This document shows positions 35,514 through 43,364 of a stretch of DNA of 64,000 nucleotides, piece by piece. Location of the stretch: assembly GCF_001420595.1 (NCBI RefSeq), contig NZ_LJIX01000006.1, positions 2,153,650 through 2,217,649 on the forward strand, given 5' to 3'. The DNA is from Cytobacillus solani. GTDB taxonomy: Bacteria; Bacillota; Bacilli; Bacillales; Cytobacillaceae. Under the pieces are notes generated by a model that was given only the letters and a program-made list of their open reading frames with translations, made no database searches and had not been told where the DNA came from. The position numbers were made by a program, and so were the translations under genes. Every line of letters begins with the position of its first letter. Position 1 is the stretch's first letter.

Positions 35514-36935
35514 ATGGTTGTCGGCGAACTTGCTCATGAACGAGATCTTATCATAATCGGAGGGGGGCCAGGCGGCTATCATGCGGCCATTCGGGCGGCC
35601 CAGCTTGGCCAATCTGTAACACTTATTGAAAGAGAAGAATTCGGCGGTGTATGTTTGAATAAAGGCTGTATTCCTACTAAGGTTTTTACAAAGGGAGCTA
35701 ATAAGTTAGCATCTATTAGAAAAGCTGGCCAATTTGGAATAGAAAGTGATTCAATCCACTTTAATCTTCATACACTTCAAACACATAAAGAAAAAACCAT
35801 TCACCAGCTGCGTAAAGGCATTGCAGCTTTATGTAAAGCGAATAAAGTGGAACTTCTAAGCGGATCTGCTTTCTTTCTTGCAGAAGACCGGATTGGAGTA
35901 GAGAATGGCGATCAATATGCAGTGTATCGATTTAAACACGCAATTATTGCAACAGGCAGTTCTCCCTTTATACCTGCAGGAATAGAAATTGATCATAAAC
36001 GGATTGTAGATTCATGGTCAATGACAAAGATTGAAACGATTCCAGAAACACTTTTCGTGTATGGACATGATTATATTGCATTAGAGATGGCAATGGCTTT
36101 TAGCATTTTTGGCTCTCATGTTACCCTGATAATTGAGAAGAATGACTTTCCCTTTGACCAAGCAATCAATCGAGAGATAAAGCGAGTGTTCAAGAAGAAC
36201 GGGATTAAAATAATCAGAAATGCTGCGATTTCTTCAGCGGTTGCTAACGAGAGTAGTGTATCTATCAATCTAGAAAAAGAAATACACACTTGCACTCATC
36301 TATTTGTTTCCACAGGACAAAAACCAAACATCGATAACTTAGGGATTAACCGGATTGGCATTGAAATGACAGCAAGCGGGTTTATTCAAGTAAATAAACA
36401 ATGTCTCACTTCAATCCCATCTATATTTGCGATTGGAGATGTGACAGAGGGTCCTGCATTAGCTGTTAGAGCTATTCGGCAAGGAAAAGCAGCTGCAGAA
36501 GCCATAGCAGGTATCTCCTCTGAGGTAGATTTTAGCTTCTTGCCAACAGTCGCTCATACTTTGCCCCCGATTGCGAGTGTGGGACTAACGGAACAGGAGG
36601 CGTGCGAGCAAGGATATCAGGTCAATGTTGGTCAATTTCCACTATCATCGAGCGGGATTGCTGCAATTAGTGGAGAAAGAGATGGATTCATTAAAGTAAT
36701 AATAGACAAAGAGAGTCAGCTTTTTCTTGGTATGCATATGATGGGATATGGAGCTGTAGAGCTGATTACAAGCGGAGTTTTTTCCTTGGAAATGGCAGCT
36801 CGTGATGAAGACTGGCTGTTTCCAACATATCCGCATCCAAGTATAAATGAGGGGATGCTAGAAGCAGTTGAATCGATAAAAAAACAGGCTATTCATATTC
36901 CACCTGCAATAAGAAATGAAATATATAAAGTTTAA
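35514..36935 (+). CDS. lpdA: dihydrolipoyl dehydrogenase (E3) with altered NAD motif
   Basis: A 473-residue flavoprotein disulfide reductase. The FAD motif GGGPGGYHAAIRAAQ, the redox disulfide CLNKGCIPTK, FAIGDVTEGPALA and the C-terminal HPSINEGMLEA are present. However the NAD-binding glycine motif, normally GGGYIG followed by E, reads FVYGHDYIALEMAMAF (about residues 181-196), so two of the three glycines are replaced. The enzyme may bind NAD differently or work poorly. The ATG directly abuts the E2 stop. Confidence 0.88.
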   Translation: MVVGELAHERDLIIIGGGPGGYHAAIRAAQLGQSVTLIEREEFGGVCLNKGCIPTKVFTKGANKLASIRKAGQFGIESDSIHFNLHTLQTHKEKTIHQLRKGIAALCKANKVELLSGSAFFLAEDRIGVENGDQYAVYRFKHAIIATGSSPFIPAGIEIDHKRIVDSWSMTKIETIPETLFVYGHDYIALEMAMAFSIFGSHVTLIIEKNDFPFDQAINREIKRVFKKNGIKIIRNAAISSAVANESSVSINLEKEIHTCTHLFVSTGQKPNIDNLGINRIGIEMTASGFIQVNKQCLTSIPSIFAIGDVTEGPALAVRAIRQGKAAAEAIAGISSEVDFSFLPTVAHTLPPIASVGLTEQEACEQGYQVNVGQFPLSSSGIAAISGERDGFIKVIIDKESQLFLGMHMMGYGAVELITSGVFSLEMAARDEDWLFPTYPHPSINEGMLEAVESIKKQAIHIPPAIRNEIYKV

Positions 36936-37013
36936 TATAACGAAAATTTCACTTTAACACAGATAAGCATCATAGCTTTAACTTAAACTCTTGAGAACGT
37001 TTACACACTTCAT

Positions 37014-37047
37014 ATATTATTAATTTAGTTCAGAATATTATTAATTT
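37014..37047. repeat. two direct copies of a 13-mer upstream of hppD
   Basis: ATATTATTAATTT occurs at 37014-37026 and 37035-37047, 21 bases apart, just before the ribosome site. A third copy is at 43227-43239 upstream of the DegV gene. They may be operator half-sites or AT-rich coincidence. Confidence 0.5.
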
Positions 37048-37067
37048 TAAAAATAGGAGGAATGGAA

Positions 37068-38183
37068 ATGCAAGAAAAAACAGTGGCTAAACAACAAAAG
37101 GTAGAGGAATTCTTTCCTGTAAAAGAGGTGGATTATTTAGAAATATACTCTGGGAATGCTAGACAGTCTTGTCATTTTTATTGCTCAGCTTTTGGATTTA
37201 AGCCTGTCGCTTACTCAGGTCTTGAAACAGGGAATAGAGAGACAGTCTCATATGTCCTTCAACAAAGGAAAATACGTTTAGTAATTACGGGTTCGTTAAA
37301 TGAAAGCAGTAGAATAGCTTCGTTTGTGAAGAAGCATGGTGATGGGGTAAAGGATATTGCGCTAACAGTTGATAATGTAGAAAAAGCTTATCAAGAAGCG
37401 GTTTCAAGAGGGGCAATTGAAATCTTGCCGCCATTTGAATTAAAAGATGAGAATGGAACAATTAAGAAGGCAGTCATCGGTACATATGGTGACACGATTC
37501 ATACATTAGTTGAGAGAAATGACTATCAAGGTGTTTTTATGCCTGGCTATGAACCACTAGAAATGAATGTTCCATTCGAAGATGCAGGTTTTATCGGCAT
37601 TGACCATGTTGTTGGCAATGTGGAAAGAATGGAAGAATGGGTCAATTATTATGCGAATGTAATGGGCTTTAAAGAAATGAAACACTTCACAGACAAAGAT
37701 ATTACCACTGAATATTCTGCACTTATGTCAAAGGTTATGCATAATGGCGGCAGAATAAAGTTCCCGATTAATGAACCAGCCGAAGGGAAGCGGAAATCTC
37801 AAATCGAGGAATACTTAGAATATTATAATGGCCCTGGAGTTCAGCATCTAGCGATTCTTACTGAAGATATTGTAAAAACAGTTAGTATCCTTCGAAAAAA
37901 TGGCGTTGAATTTTTAAGCACTCCATCTACGTATTATGATGCTTTAGCAGAGCGTGTAGGAAAAATAGATGAGGAAATAGACAAAATTAAAGAGTTAAGC
38001 ATTTTAGTAGACCGGGATGATGAAGGCTATTTGCTGCAAATCTTCACGAAGCCAATCGTTGACCGCCCAACATTATTTATTGAAATCATTCAGCGTAAAG
38101 GAGCAAGAGGCTTTGGCGAAGGGAATTTCAAAGCGTTGTTTGAGTCTATCGAGCGGGAACAAGAAAGAAGAGGAAATTTATAA
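37068..38183 (+). CDS. hppD: 4-hydroxyphenylpyruvate dioxygenase
   Basis: A 371-residue vicinal-oxygen-chelate enzyme turning 4-hydroxyphenylpyruvate into homogentisate. Two VOC halves are visible; the C-terminal half supplies the iron ligands: His in FIGIDHVVGNV, His in GVQHLAIL and Glu in LFIEIIQRKGARGFGEGNFKAL. ATG 37068 has GGAGG at 8 bases; ATG 37062 is too close. It heads the tyrosine branch of the island. Confidence 0.95.
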   Translation: MQEKTVAKQQKVEEFFPVKEVDYLEIYSGNARQSCHFYCSAFGFKPVAYSGLETGNRETVSYVLQQRKIRLVITGSLNESSRIASFVKKHGDGVKDIALTVDNVEKAYQEAVSRGAIEILPPFELKDENGTIKKAVIGTYGDTIHTLVERNDYQGVFMPGYEPLEMNVPFEDAGFIGIDHVVGNVERMEEWVNYYANVMGFKEMKHFTDKDITTEYSALMSKVMHNGGRIKFPINEPAEGKRKSQIEEYLEYYNGPGVQHLAILTEDIVKTVSILRKNGVEFLSTPSTYYDALAERVGKIDEEIDKIKELSILVDRDDEGYLLQIFTKPIVDRPTLFIEIIQRKGARGFGEGNFKALFESIEREQERRGNL

Positions 38184-38192
38184 ATATAGTAG

Positions 38193-38219
38193 ACTCCCTT
38201 TATTAAAAAGGGAGTTTTG
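38193..38219 (+). terminator. hairpin after hppD
   Basis: ACTCCCTT (38193-38200) pairs with AAGGGAGT (38208-38215), then TTTT. It may partly terminate before the tandem array. Confidence 0.65.
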
Positions 38220-38220
38220 C

Positions 38221-38400
38221 AAATAAAATGAGAGTTTCGCAAAAATAAAGCGTGCTTTCCAAATAAAATGGGAGTTTCGCAAAAATAAAGCGTTTCTTGC
38301 AAATAAAATGGAGGTTTTGCAAAAATAAAGGCGTAATTGCAAATAAACTAAAAAACTTGCAAAAAATAACGAAGTTTTTCAAATAAAATGGATTTTGTCT
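38221..38400. repeat. tandem array with exact 20-bp period (nine units)
   Basis: Nine consecutive 20-bp units of two alternating types: A = AAATAAAATGGGAGTTTCGC-like (38221, 38261, 38301, 38341, 38381) and B = AAAAATAAAGCGTTTCTTGC-like (38241, 38281, 38321, 38361). The real repeat is therefore a 40-bp dimer. A degraded further unit continues to 38420. It has no open frame and lies between hppD and the aminotransferase. The composition and A/B alternation match the array at 20868. Confidence 0.9.
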
Positions 38401-38421
38401 AAATAAATTGAGGTGTTTTAC

Positions 38422-39516
38422 ATGTCAAACATTCAAACGAGACGTGCAGTAGAAGGAATTGTCTCCTATCCTCTAGGAGATTCGGCTGAAGAAATAAAAC
38501 AAAAATATCAGCTTCGAACAGTGAGAAAAATGTCTGACAATGAAAACGTGTATGGCTGCTCAAATCGTGTAAAGGAAGTTATCTCTCAAAACTTGAACCA
38601 GCTATCTCTCTATCCTGATGGAACTACGTCAAGGCTTATTGCAAAATTGTCGGCATTTTACCAGTTAGGAAAAGAACGATTTCTGATTGGAAATGGTTCA
38701 GAAGAGATAATTCGCCTGCTAACACGGGCATATATAAATCCCGGTGATGAAGCGATCATGGCTTCGATGACATTTCCTCGTTATGAGACGAATGTTGTTA
38801 TTGAAGGTGGGGTAGCTATCACTGTCACAATGTTAAATGGTGCGCATGATTTATCCAATATGTACGAAGAAATTACAGAGAAAACAAAGATGATCTTTGT
38901 TTGTAACCCAAATAATCCAACAGGGACAATTGTTGGGAAAGAGGAACTTTTACAATTAATTAAAAATATTCCGCAGCATATTCTGATTATATTGGATGAA
39001 GCTTACTATGAATATGTATGCTCAAATAATTACCTTGAATCTGTTCCACTACTGTATAATCACCCAAACCTAGTTATCCTGCGAACTTTCTCAAAAGTTT
39101 ATGGGTTAGCCAGTCTTCGTATCGGCTACGGGATCATGGATCCGGCAATAGTGAAGGAGCTGCACAAGGTGAAGGAGGTTTTTAATGTAAATCAGCTGGC
39201 TCAAGTGGCTGCTGAAACCGCTCTTGATGATCAGGAATTCATCAAAGGCTGTGCGGTGAAAAATGCATTGGAGAGAGCGTTTGTTTGTGAACAATTGGAT
39301 GAGATGGGGTTTGGTTATTTTCCATCTGAAACGAATTTTGTTTATGTGTACGCACATCAGCCTGTTGCCGCCAAGCTAATAACTAACGGTATCATTGTCC
39401 GGCAAATAATGCTATCAGGATATGCTGATGCCTTTCGGATTACACTCGGTACACGTGAAGATAATGAATTTTTCCTAACAACACTTAATGAAATAGTTAG
39501 AGAGAAGGCGGTGTAA
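38422..39516 (+). CDS. HisC-like aminotransferase, probable aromatic aminotransferase
   Basis: A 364-residue fold-type I PLP enzyme of the histidinol-phosphate aminotransferase family. NPNNPTG, DEAYYEY and the PLP lysine in TFSKVYGLASLRIGYG are seen. ATG 38422 follows GAGGTG just after the tandem array. Family members often accept aromatic amino acids. Between hppD and the homogentisate genes it most likely makes 4-hydroxyphenylpyruvate from tyrosine, and not histidinol phosphate. Confidence 0.85.
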   Translation: MSNIQTRRAVEGIVSYPLGDSAEEIKQKYQLRTVRKMSDNENVYGCSNRVKEVISQNLNQLSLYPDGTTSRLIAKLSAFYQLGKERFLIGNGSEEIIRLLTRAYINPGDEAIMASMTFPRYETNVVIEGGVAITVTMLNGAHDLSNMYEEITEKTKMIFVCNPNNPTGTIVGKEELLQLIKNIPQHILIILDEAYYEYVCSNNYLESVPLLYNHPNLVILRTFSKVYGLASLRIGYGIMDPAIVKELHKVKEVFNVNQLAQVAAETALDDQEFIKGCAVKNALERAFVCEQLDEMGFGYFPSETNFVYVYAHQPVAAKLITNGIIVRQIMLSGYADAFRITLGTREDNEFFLTTLNEIVREKAV

Positions 39517-39519
39517 ACA

Positions 39520-40140
39520 TTGGAAATCACTCCGGGTAATCTGGAATGGAAAGATGCCTATAAATTACTGGTGGGGTCCATTTTACCCCGGCCGATTGCA
39601 TTTGTGACGACAATTAATGAGATGGGGATCGTGAATGCAGCACCATTTAGTTTTTTTACCGCTATTTGTGCAGATCCGATGCTCATTTGTTTTTCGCCAA
39701 TGAGAAGGGGAACGGACGGAAAGAAAAAGGATACACTTGCCAATATTGAGGAAACAAGGGAATTCGTAATAAACATTGTCAGCGAAGATTGGACAGAAAA
39801 GATGAATATTTGTGCGACTGAGTTTCCTGCTGAAATGGATGAACTAGATATTTCTGGTTTGTGGAAGGAAAGCAGTCAGATGGTAAAACCGCCTAGGGTA
39901 AAAGAATCAAAAATTCATCTGGAATGTTCTCTTTATCAAGTGCTTCATTTTGGTGAGCATCCAGGTGCAGGGAGTCTAGTCATAGGAAAGGTAGAGCATG
40001 TCCATGTTGCAGAAGAGCTTTATGAAAAGGGCAGAATTAATACTGATAAACTAAAGCCTGTCGGACGTATGGCTGGACAAATGTATACAAAGCCATTGGG
40101 TGATGTTTTTGAATTAGTCCGAAAAACAAACCTGAGGTGA
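39520..40140 (+). CDS. flavin reductase-like domain protein
   Basis: A 206-residue FMN-binding split-barrel protein. LLVGSILPRPIAFVTTINEMGIVNAAPFSFFTAIC and FVINIVS are family hallmarks. Such proteins reduce or bind flavin, sometimes as partners of two-component oxygenases. It starts 3 bases after the aminotransferase stop (TTG 39520) and precedes the FAH gene by 4 bases, so it is operonic. Its task in homogentisate breakdown is not obvious. Confidence 0.85.
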   Translation: MEITPGNLEWKDAYKLLVGSILPRPIAFVTTINEMGIVNAAPFSFFTAICADPMLICFSPMRRGTDGKKKDTLANIEETREFVINIVSEDWTEKMNICATEFPAEMDELDISGLWKESSQMVKPPRVKESKIHLECSLYQVLHFGEHPGAGSLVIGKVEHVHVAEELYEKGRINTDKLKPVGRMAGQMYTKPLGDVFELVRKTNLR

Positions 40141-40144
40141 GACG

Positions 40145-41068
40145 ATGAAATTTGTAACCTTTCAAAAGAAGGATGGGGCGTTACGAGCTGGATGGATCGA
40201 AAATGATCACTTTGTAGTTGATATGCATGAAGCTTCAAACGGTGTATTACCGAAAGACATGCTTTCATTTCTTGAAAACCATTCTTTTTTCATGAAGTAT
40301 CTCTCTGGTGAACAGAAGACTCTGTCTGCAAATAAAGGAGTTTATTTATTAAAAGAGGTTGAATTAAAAGCACCGCTGCCAAATCCGAAAAGTTTTAGGG
40401 ACTTTTATGCTTTTGAAGAACACGTGAAAACAGCAAGAGAAAACCGTGGACTTGATATGATCCCTGAATGGTATGAAATTCCTGTGTTTTATTTTTCTAA
40501 TCATTTAGCGTTTAAAGGACCTAACGAAAGTATCACTCGGCCGAAAAATTGTGAATGGCTTGATTATGAATTAGAAATTGCATGTGTAATCGGAAAAGAA
40601 GGCAAGGATATTAAAGCTGAACATGCGGATCAACATATTTTTGGGTATTGTATCCTAAATGATTGGAGTGCGAGAGATTTACAAAGGAAGGAAATGAAGG
40701 TTGGGCTTGGACCAGCAAAGGGCAAGGATTTTGCAACCTCGATTGGTCCATTTATAGTAACGAAGGATGAAATGGAAGAATATCGGGTCGAAAATGGCTA
40801 TGATTTAAACATGAGGGCGAAAGTAAATGGTGTCTTATTATCAGAAGGGAATTTGAAAGAAATTTACTATTCGTTTGGGGAAATGATCGAGCAGGCTTCA
40901 AAAGGGGTTACTTTGTATCCAGGAGAAATGATTGGTTCCGGGACCGTAGGGAGCGGCTGTATTTTGGAGCTTGGAACAGATGTTCATCGCTGGTTAGTGC
41001 CGGGTGATGAAGTTGAATTAGAAATTACTGCTCTAGGAAAATTGATTAATACAATCATTAGTGAGTGA
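40145..41068 (+). CDS. fumarylacetoacetate hydrolase-family protein
   Basis: A 307-residue FAH-fold hydrolase. DYELEIACVIGKEGKDI, GYCILNDWSARDLQRKEMKVGLGPAKGKDFATSIGPF and PGEMIGSGTVGSGC (metal and catalytic loops) are clear. It is probably the fumarylacetoacetate hydrolase that ends tyrosine breakdown in fumarate and acetoacetate. No maleylacetoacetate isomerase is encoded nearby, so isomerisation must use an unlinked enzyme or be bypassed. Confidence 0.88.
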   Translation: MKFVTFQKKDGALRAGWIENDHFVVDMHEASNGVLPKDMLSFLENHSFFMKYLSGEQKTLSANKGVYLLKEVELKAPLPNPKSFRDFYAFEEHVKTARENRGLDMIPEWYEIPVFYFSNHLAFKGPNESITRPKNCEWLDYELEIACVIGKEGKDIKAEHADQHIFGYCILNDWSARDLQRKEMKVGLGPAKGKDFATSIGPFIVTKDEMEEYRVENGYDLNMRAKVNGVLLSEGNLKEIYYSFGEMIEQASKGVTLYPGEMIGSGTVGSGCILELGTDVHRWLVPGDEVELEITALGKLINTIISE

Positions 41069-41077
41069 GGTGGGGAG

Positions 41078-42229
41078 ATGTTTTATCGACAAATGGGGAG
41101 AATTCCGCATAAACGTCATACGGCGTTTAGAAAAGATGATGGCAGTCTATTCAGAGAACAGGTGATGGGAACAAAAGGCTTCTCGGGAACACAATCCATT
41201 CTTTACCATCACCATATGCCAACTGAGGTAGTAAAAACAACATTAATTGGAAAGTATTTACCGGAATATGAGGAGCAATGCCCACTAAAGCACAGACATT
41301 TGATGACGAATAATATTGAGAAAAATGGCGATGCGCTTAAAGCCAGACAGTATCTATTGGGCAATGAGGATTTACTGATAGGGACAGGAAATATAACAGG
41401 ACCAATGAATAACTACTATCGAAATGGTGACGGCGATGAAATGATCTATATTCATTATGGAAACGGCAAAATAGAAACGATGTTTGGAACAATCACGTAT
41501 CGTCCGGGGGATTATGTAATAATCCCGATTGGAACGATTTATCGTTTTATTCCAGATAATAGCGAAAAGACAAAAGCTTTATTTATTGAATCATTTAGTC
41601 AAATAACGACACCGAGAAGGTATCGGAATGAGTATGGTCAATTGCTTGAGCATAGCCCATTCTGTGAAAGAGATATTCGCGGTCCGGAAAAATTGGAAAC
41701 ATTTGATGAAAAAGGTGAGTTTGAAGTCATTACAAAAACAAGAGGATATCTTCATTCCCATATATTAAACCATCATCCTCTCGATGTGGTAGGGTGGGAC
41801 GGGTATTTATATCCATGGGTATTTAATATTGAAGATTTTGAACCAATTACTGGAAGGGTCCACCAGCCGCCGCCGGTTCATCAAACATTTGAAGGGCATA
41901 ATTTTGTTGTTTGTTCCTTTGTACCAAGATTGTTTGATTACCATCCAGAGGCGATACCTGCACCATATACACATAGTAATGTGAATAGTGATGAACTCCT
42001 TTACTATGTTGAAGGGAACTTTATGAGCAGGAAAGGGGTAAATATTGAATCCATCACGTTGCATCCAAGTGGAATCCCTCATGGTCCGCATCCTGGGACG
42101 ACGGAAGCAAGCATCGGGAAGAAGGAAACGCTAGAGCTTGCGGTTATGATTGATACGTTCAGACCTTTGAAGGTCGTCAATCAGGCTAAAGCAATTGAGG
42201 ATGAAAAGTATATGTTTACATGGGTTTAA
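41078..42229 (+). CDS. hmgA: homogentisate 1,2-dioxygenase
   Basis: A 383-residue cupin dioxygenase opening the homogentisate ring to maleylacetoacetate. Seen: MGRIPHKRHTAFRKDDG, the central HPLDVVGWDGYLYPW, and the iron-binding region with PPPVHQTFEGHNFVVCSFVPRLFDYHPEAIPAPY, DELLYYVEGNFMSR and HPSGIPHGPHPG. GAGGTGGGG precedes ATG 41078. Last gene of the tyrosine unit, followed by a bidirectional terminator. Confidence 0.95.
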   Translation: MFYRQMGRIPHKRHTAFRKDDGSLFREQVMGTKGFSGTQSILYHHHMPTEVVKTTLIGKYLPEYEEQCPLKHRHLMTNNIEKNGDALKARQYLLGNEDLLIGTGNITGPMNNYYRNGDGDEMIYIHYGNGKIETMFGTITYRPGDYVIIPIGTIYRFIPDNSEKTKALFIESFSQITTPRRYRNEYGQLLEHSPFCERDIRGPEKLETFDEKGEFEVITKTRGYLHSHILNHHPLDVVGWDGYLYPWVFNIEDFEPITGRVHQPPPVHQTFEGHNFVVCSFVPRLFDYHPEAIPAPYTHSNVNSDELLYYVEGNFMSRKGVNIESITLHPSGIPHGPHPGTTEASIGKKETLELAVMIDTFRPLKVVNQAKAIEDEKYMFTWV

Positions 42230-42237
42230 TTAACAAA

Positions 42238-42290
42238 AATGCCTGTGAGATAGCGTTTAGAACGTGTATCCCCAGGCATTCTCTTTTTAT
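42238..42290. terminator. terminator between hmgA and the convergent DegV gene
   Basis: AATGCCTG (42238-42245) pairs with CAGGCATT (42273-42280), with an inner GATA/TATC pairing, then CTCTTTTTATT on the plus strand. The DegV stop codon overlaps its end. Confidence 0.75.
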
Positions 42291-43138
42291 TCGTTATGCC
42301 ACAATGTAGCAAGCGTGCCTTCACCGGAATGAGAGGCAATGGTGGAGCTTATTTCACCGATGAAAATATCAAGTTTAGGGAAAAGAGCTTTTATTTCATT
42401 TCCAAGCTCTTTCGCTTTTTCATGGACATTTCCGTGTAATATCTGCACTTGGGAAATTGAGTGTTTTTTATATGAATCACCAAGCAATTCCAGCATACGT
42501 TTAACTGCTTTCTTCTCTGATCGAACCTTTTCGAAAAGTTCAAATTCACCATGATTGTTAATTCTGATAATTGGCTTTATATTTAAAAGGCTACCTAATA
42601 AATAGGCGGTTCCTGACATTCTTCCGCCTTTGTAAAATTGATCAAGGCTTCCTAGTAAAAAATAGTTCTCTGATTTTGTAGCATCCTTTTGCAAAAAATT
42701 AGCGATTTCTTTACTAGACATACCCTTTTCAGCAAGATCCATCCCTTTATTTATTAAGGTCGTTATCGCATAAGACATTGACTTAGAATCGACTGCTTCT
42801 ACTGGGAAATCTGCGAGTGCAGCTCCAGAAAGACAGCTATTAATAGTTCCACTTAATTTACTAGAAATATGAACGGCAACAGCAGAATCATAGTTTTCCT
42901 TTAATCGTTCAAACAGCTCAGCAAATCGTCCTGCAGACGGCTGAGAAGTCTTCGGGATTTCTTTTGCTGAAACAATTCTTTTATATAATTGATCTGTACT
43001 TAAATCGATTCCATCTTCAAAGGTTTCGTCTCCGAATGTTATGGATAATGGAATAACATACACATCAGGGTGTTTTTTCAAATCATCTGTAATATAGGCA
43101 GTACTGTCAGTAATCCAGGCAATCTTTTTTACAGTCAT
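42287..43138 (-). CDS. DegV-family fatty-acid-binding protein
   Basis: A 283-residue DegV/FakB-type protein. KIAWITDSTAYITDDL, VIPLSITFGDETFEDGIDLS, the TSQPSAGRF motif and HISSKLSGTINSCLSGA are typical. FakB proteins present a bound fatty acid to the kinase FakA for phosphorylation and phospholipid synthesis. The gene is monocistronic on the minus strand; AAAGGA lies 13 bases before the start, somewhat far. The ligand is unknown. Confidence 0.9.
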   Translation of the reverse strand: MTVKKIAWITDSTAYITDDLKKHPDVYVIPLSITFGDETFEDGIDLSTDQLYKRIVSAKEIPKTSQPSAGRFAELFERLKENYDSAVAVHISSKLSGTINSCLSGAALADFPVEAVDSKSMSYAITTLINKGMDLAEKGMSSKEIANFLQKDATKSENYFLLGSLDQFYKGGRMSGTAYLLGSLLNIKPIIRINNHGEFELFEKVRSEKKAVKRMLELLGDSYKKHSISQVQILHGNVHEKAKELGNEIKALFPKLDIFIGEISSTIASHSGEGTLATLWHNE

Positions 43139-43324
43139 AAATTAGTTAGTCCTTTATAAATATTTACCCGCTTAAAGGTTAGCCAAGAAAAGAAATATTA
43201 CTATTTTCTCATAGTTATAATTAAAAATATTATTAATTTACGGGCTTTTTTTATTATACACTATTGTAATCGGTTGCACGAGTTTTATTAAATGTTCAAA
43301 GATTGGTCACAAATGCCTACATAA

Positions 43325-43353
43325 AAATAAAAGCCCCTGCTTTGCAGAAGGCT
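43325..43353 (-). terminator. terminator of the ABC-F gene
   Basis: On the minus strand AAGCCTTCTGC pairs with GCAGGGGCTT (with an internal mismatch), followed by TTATTTTTA. Confidence 0.7.
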
Positions 43354-43364
43354 TCTATACTTGA

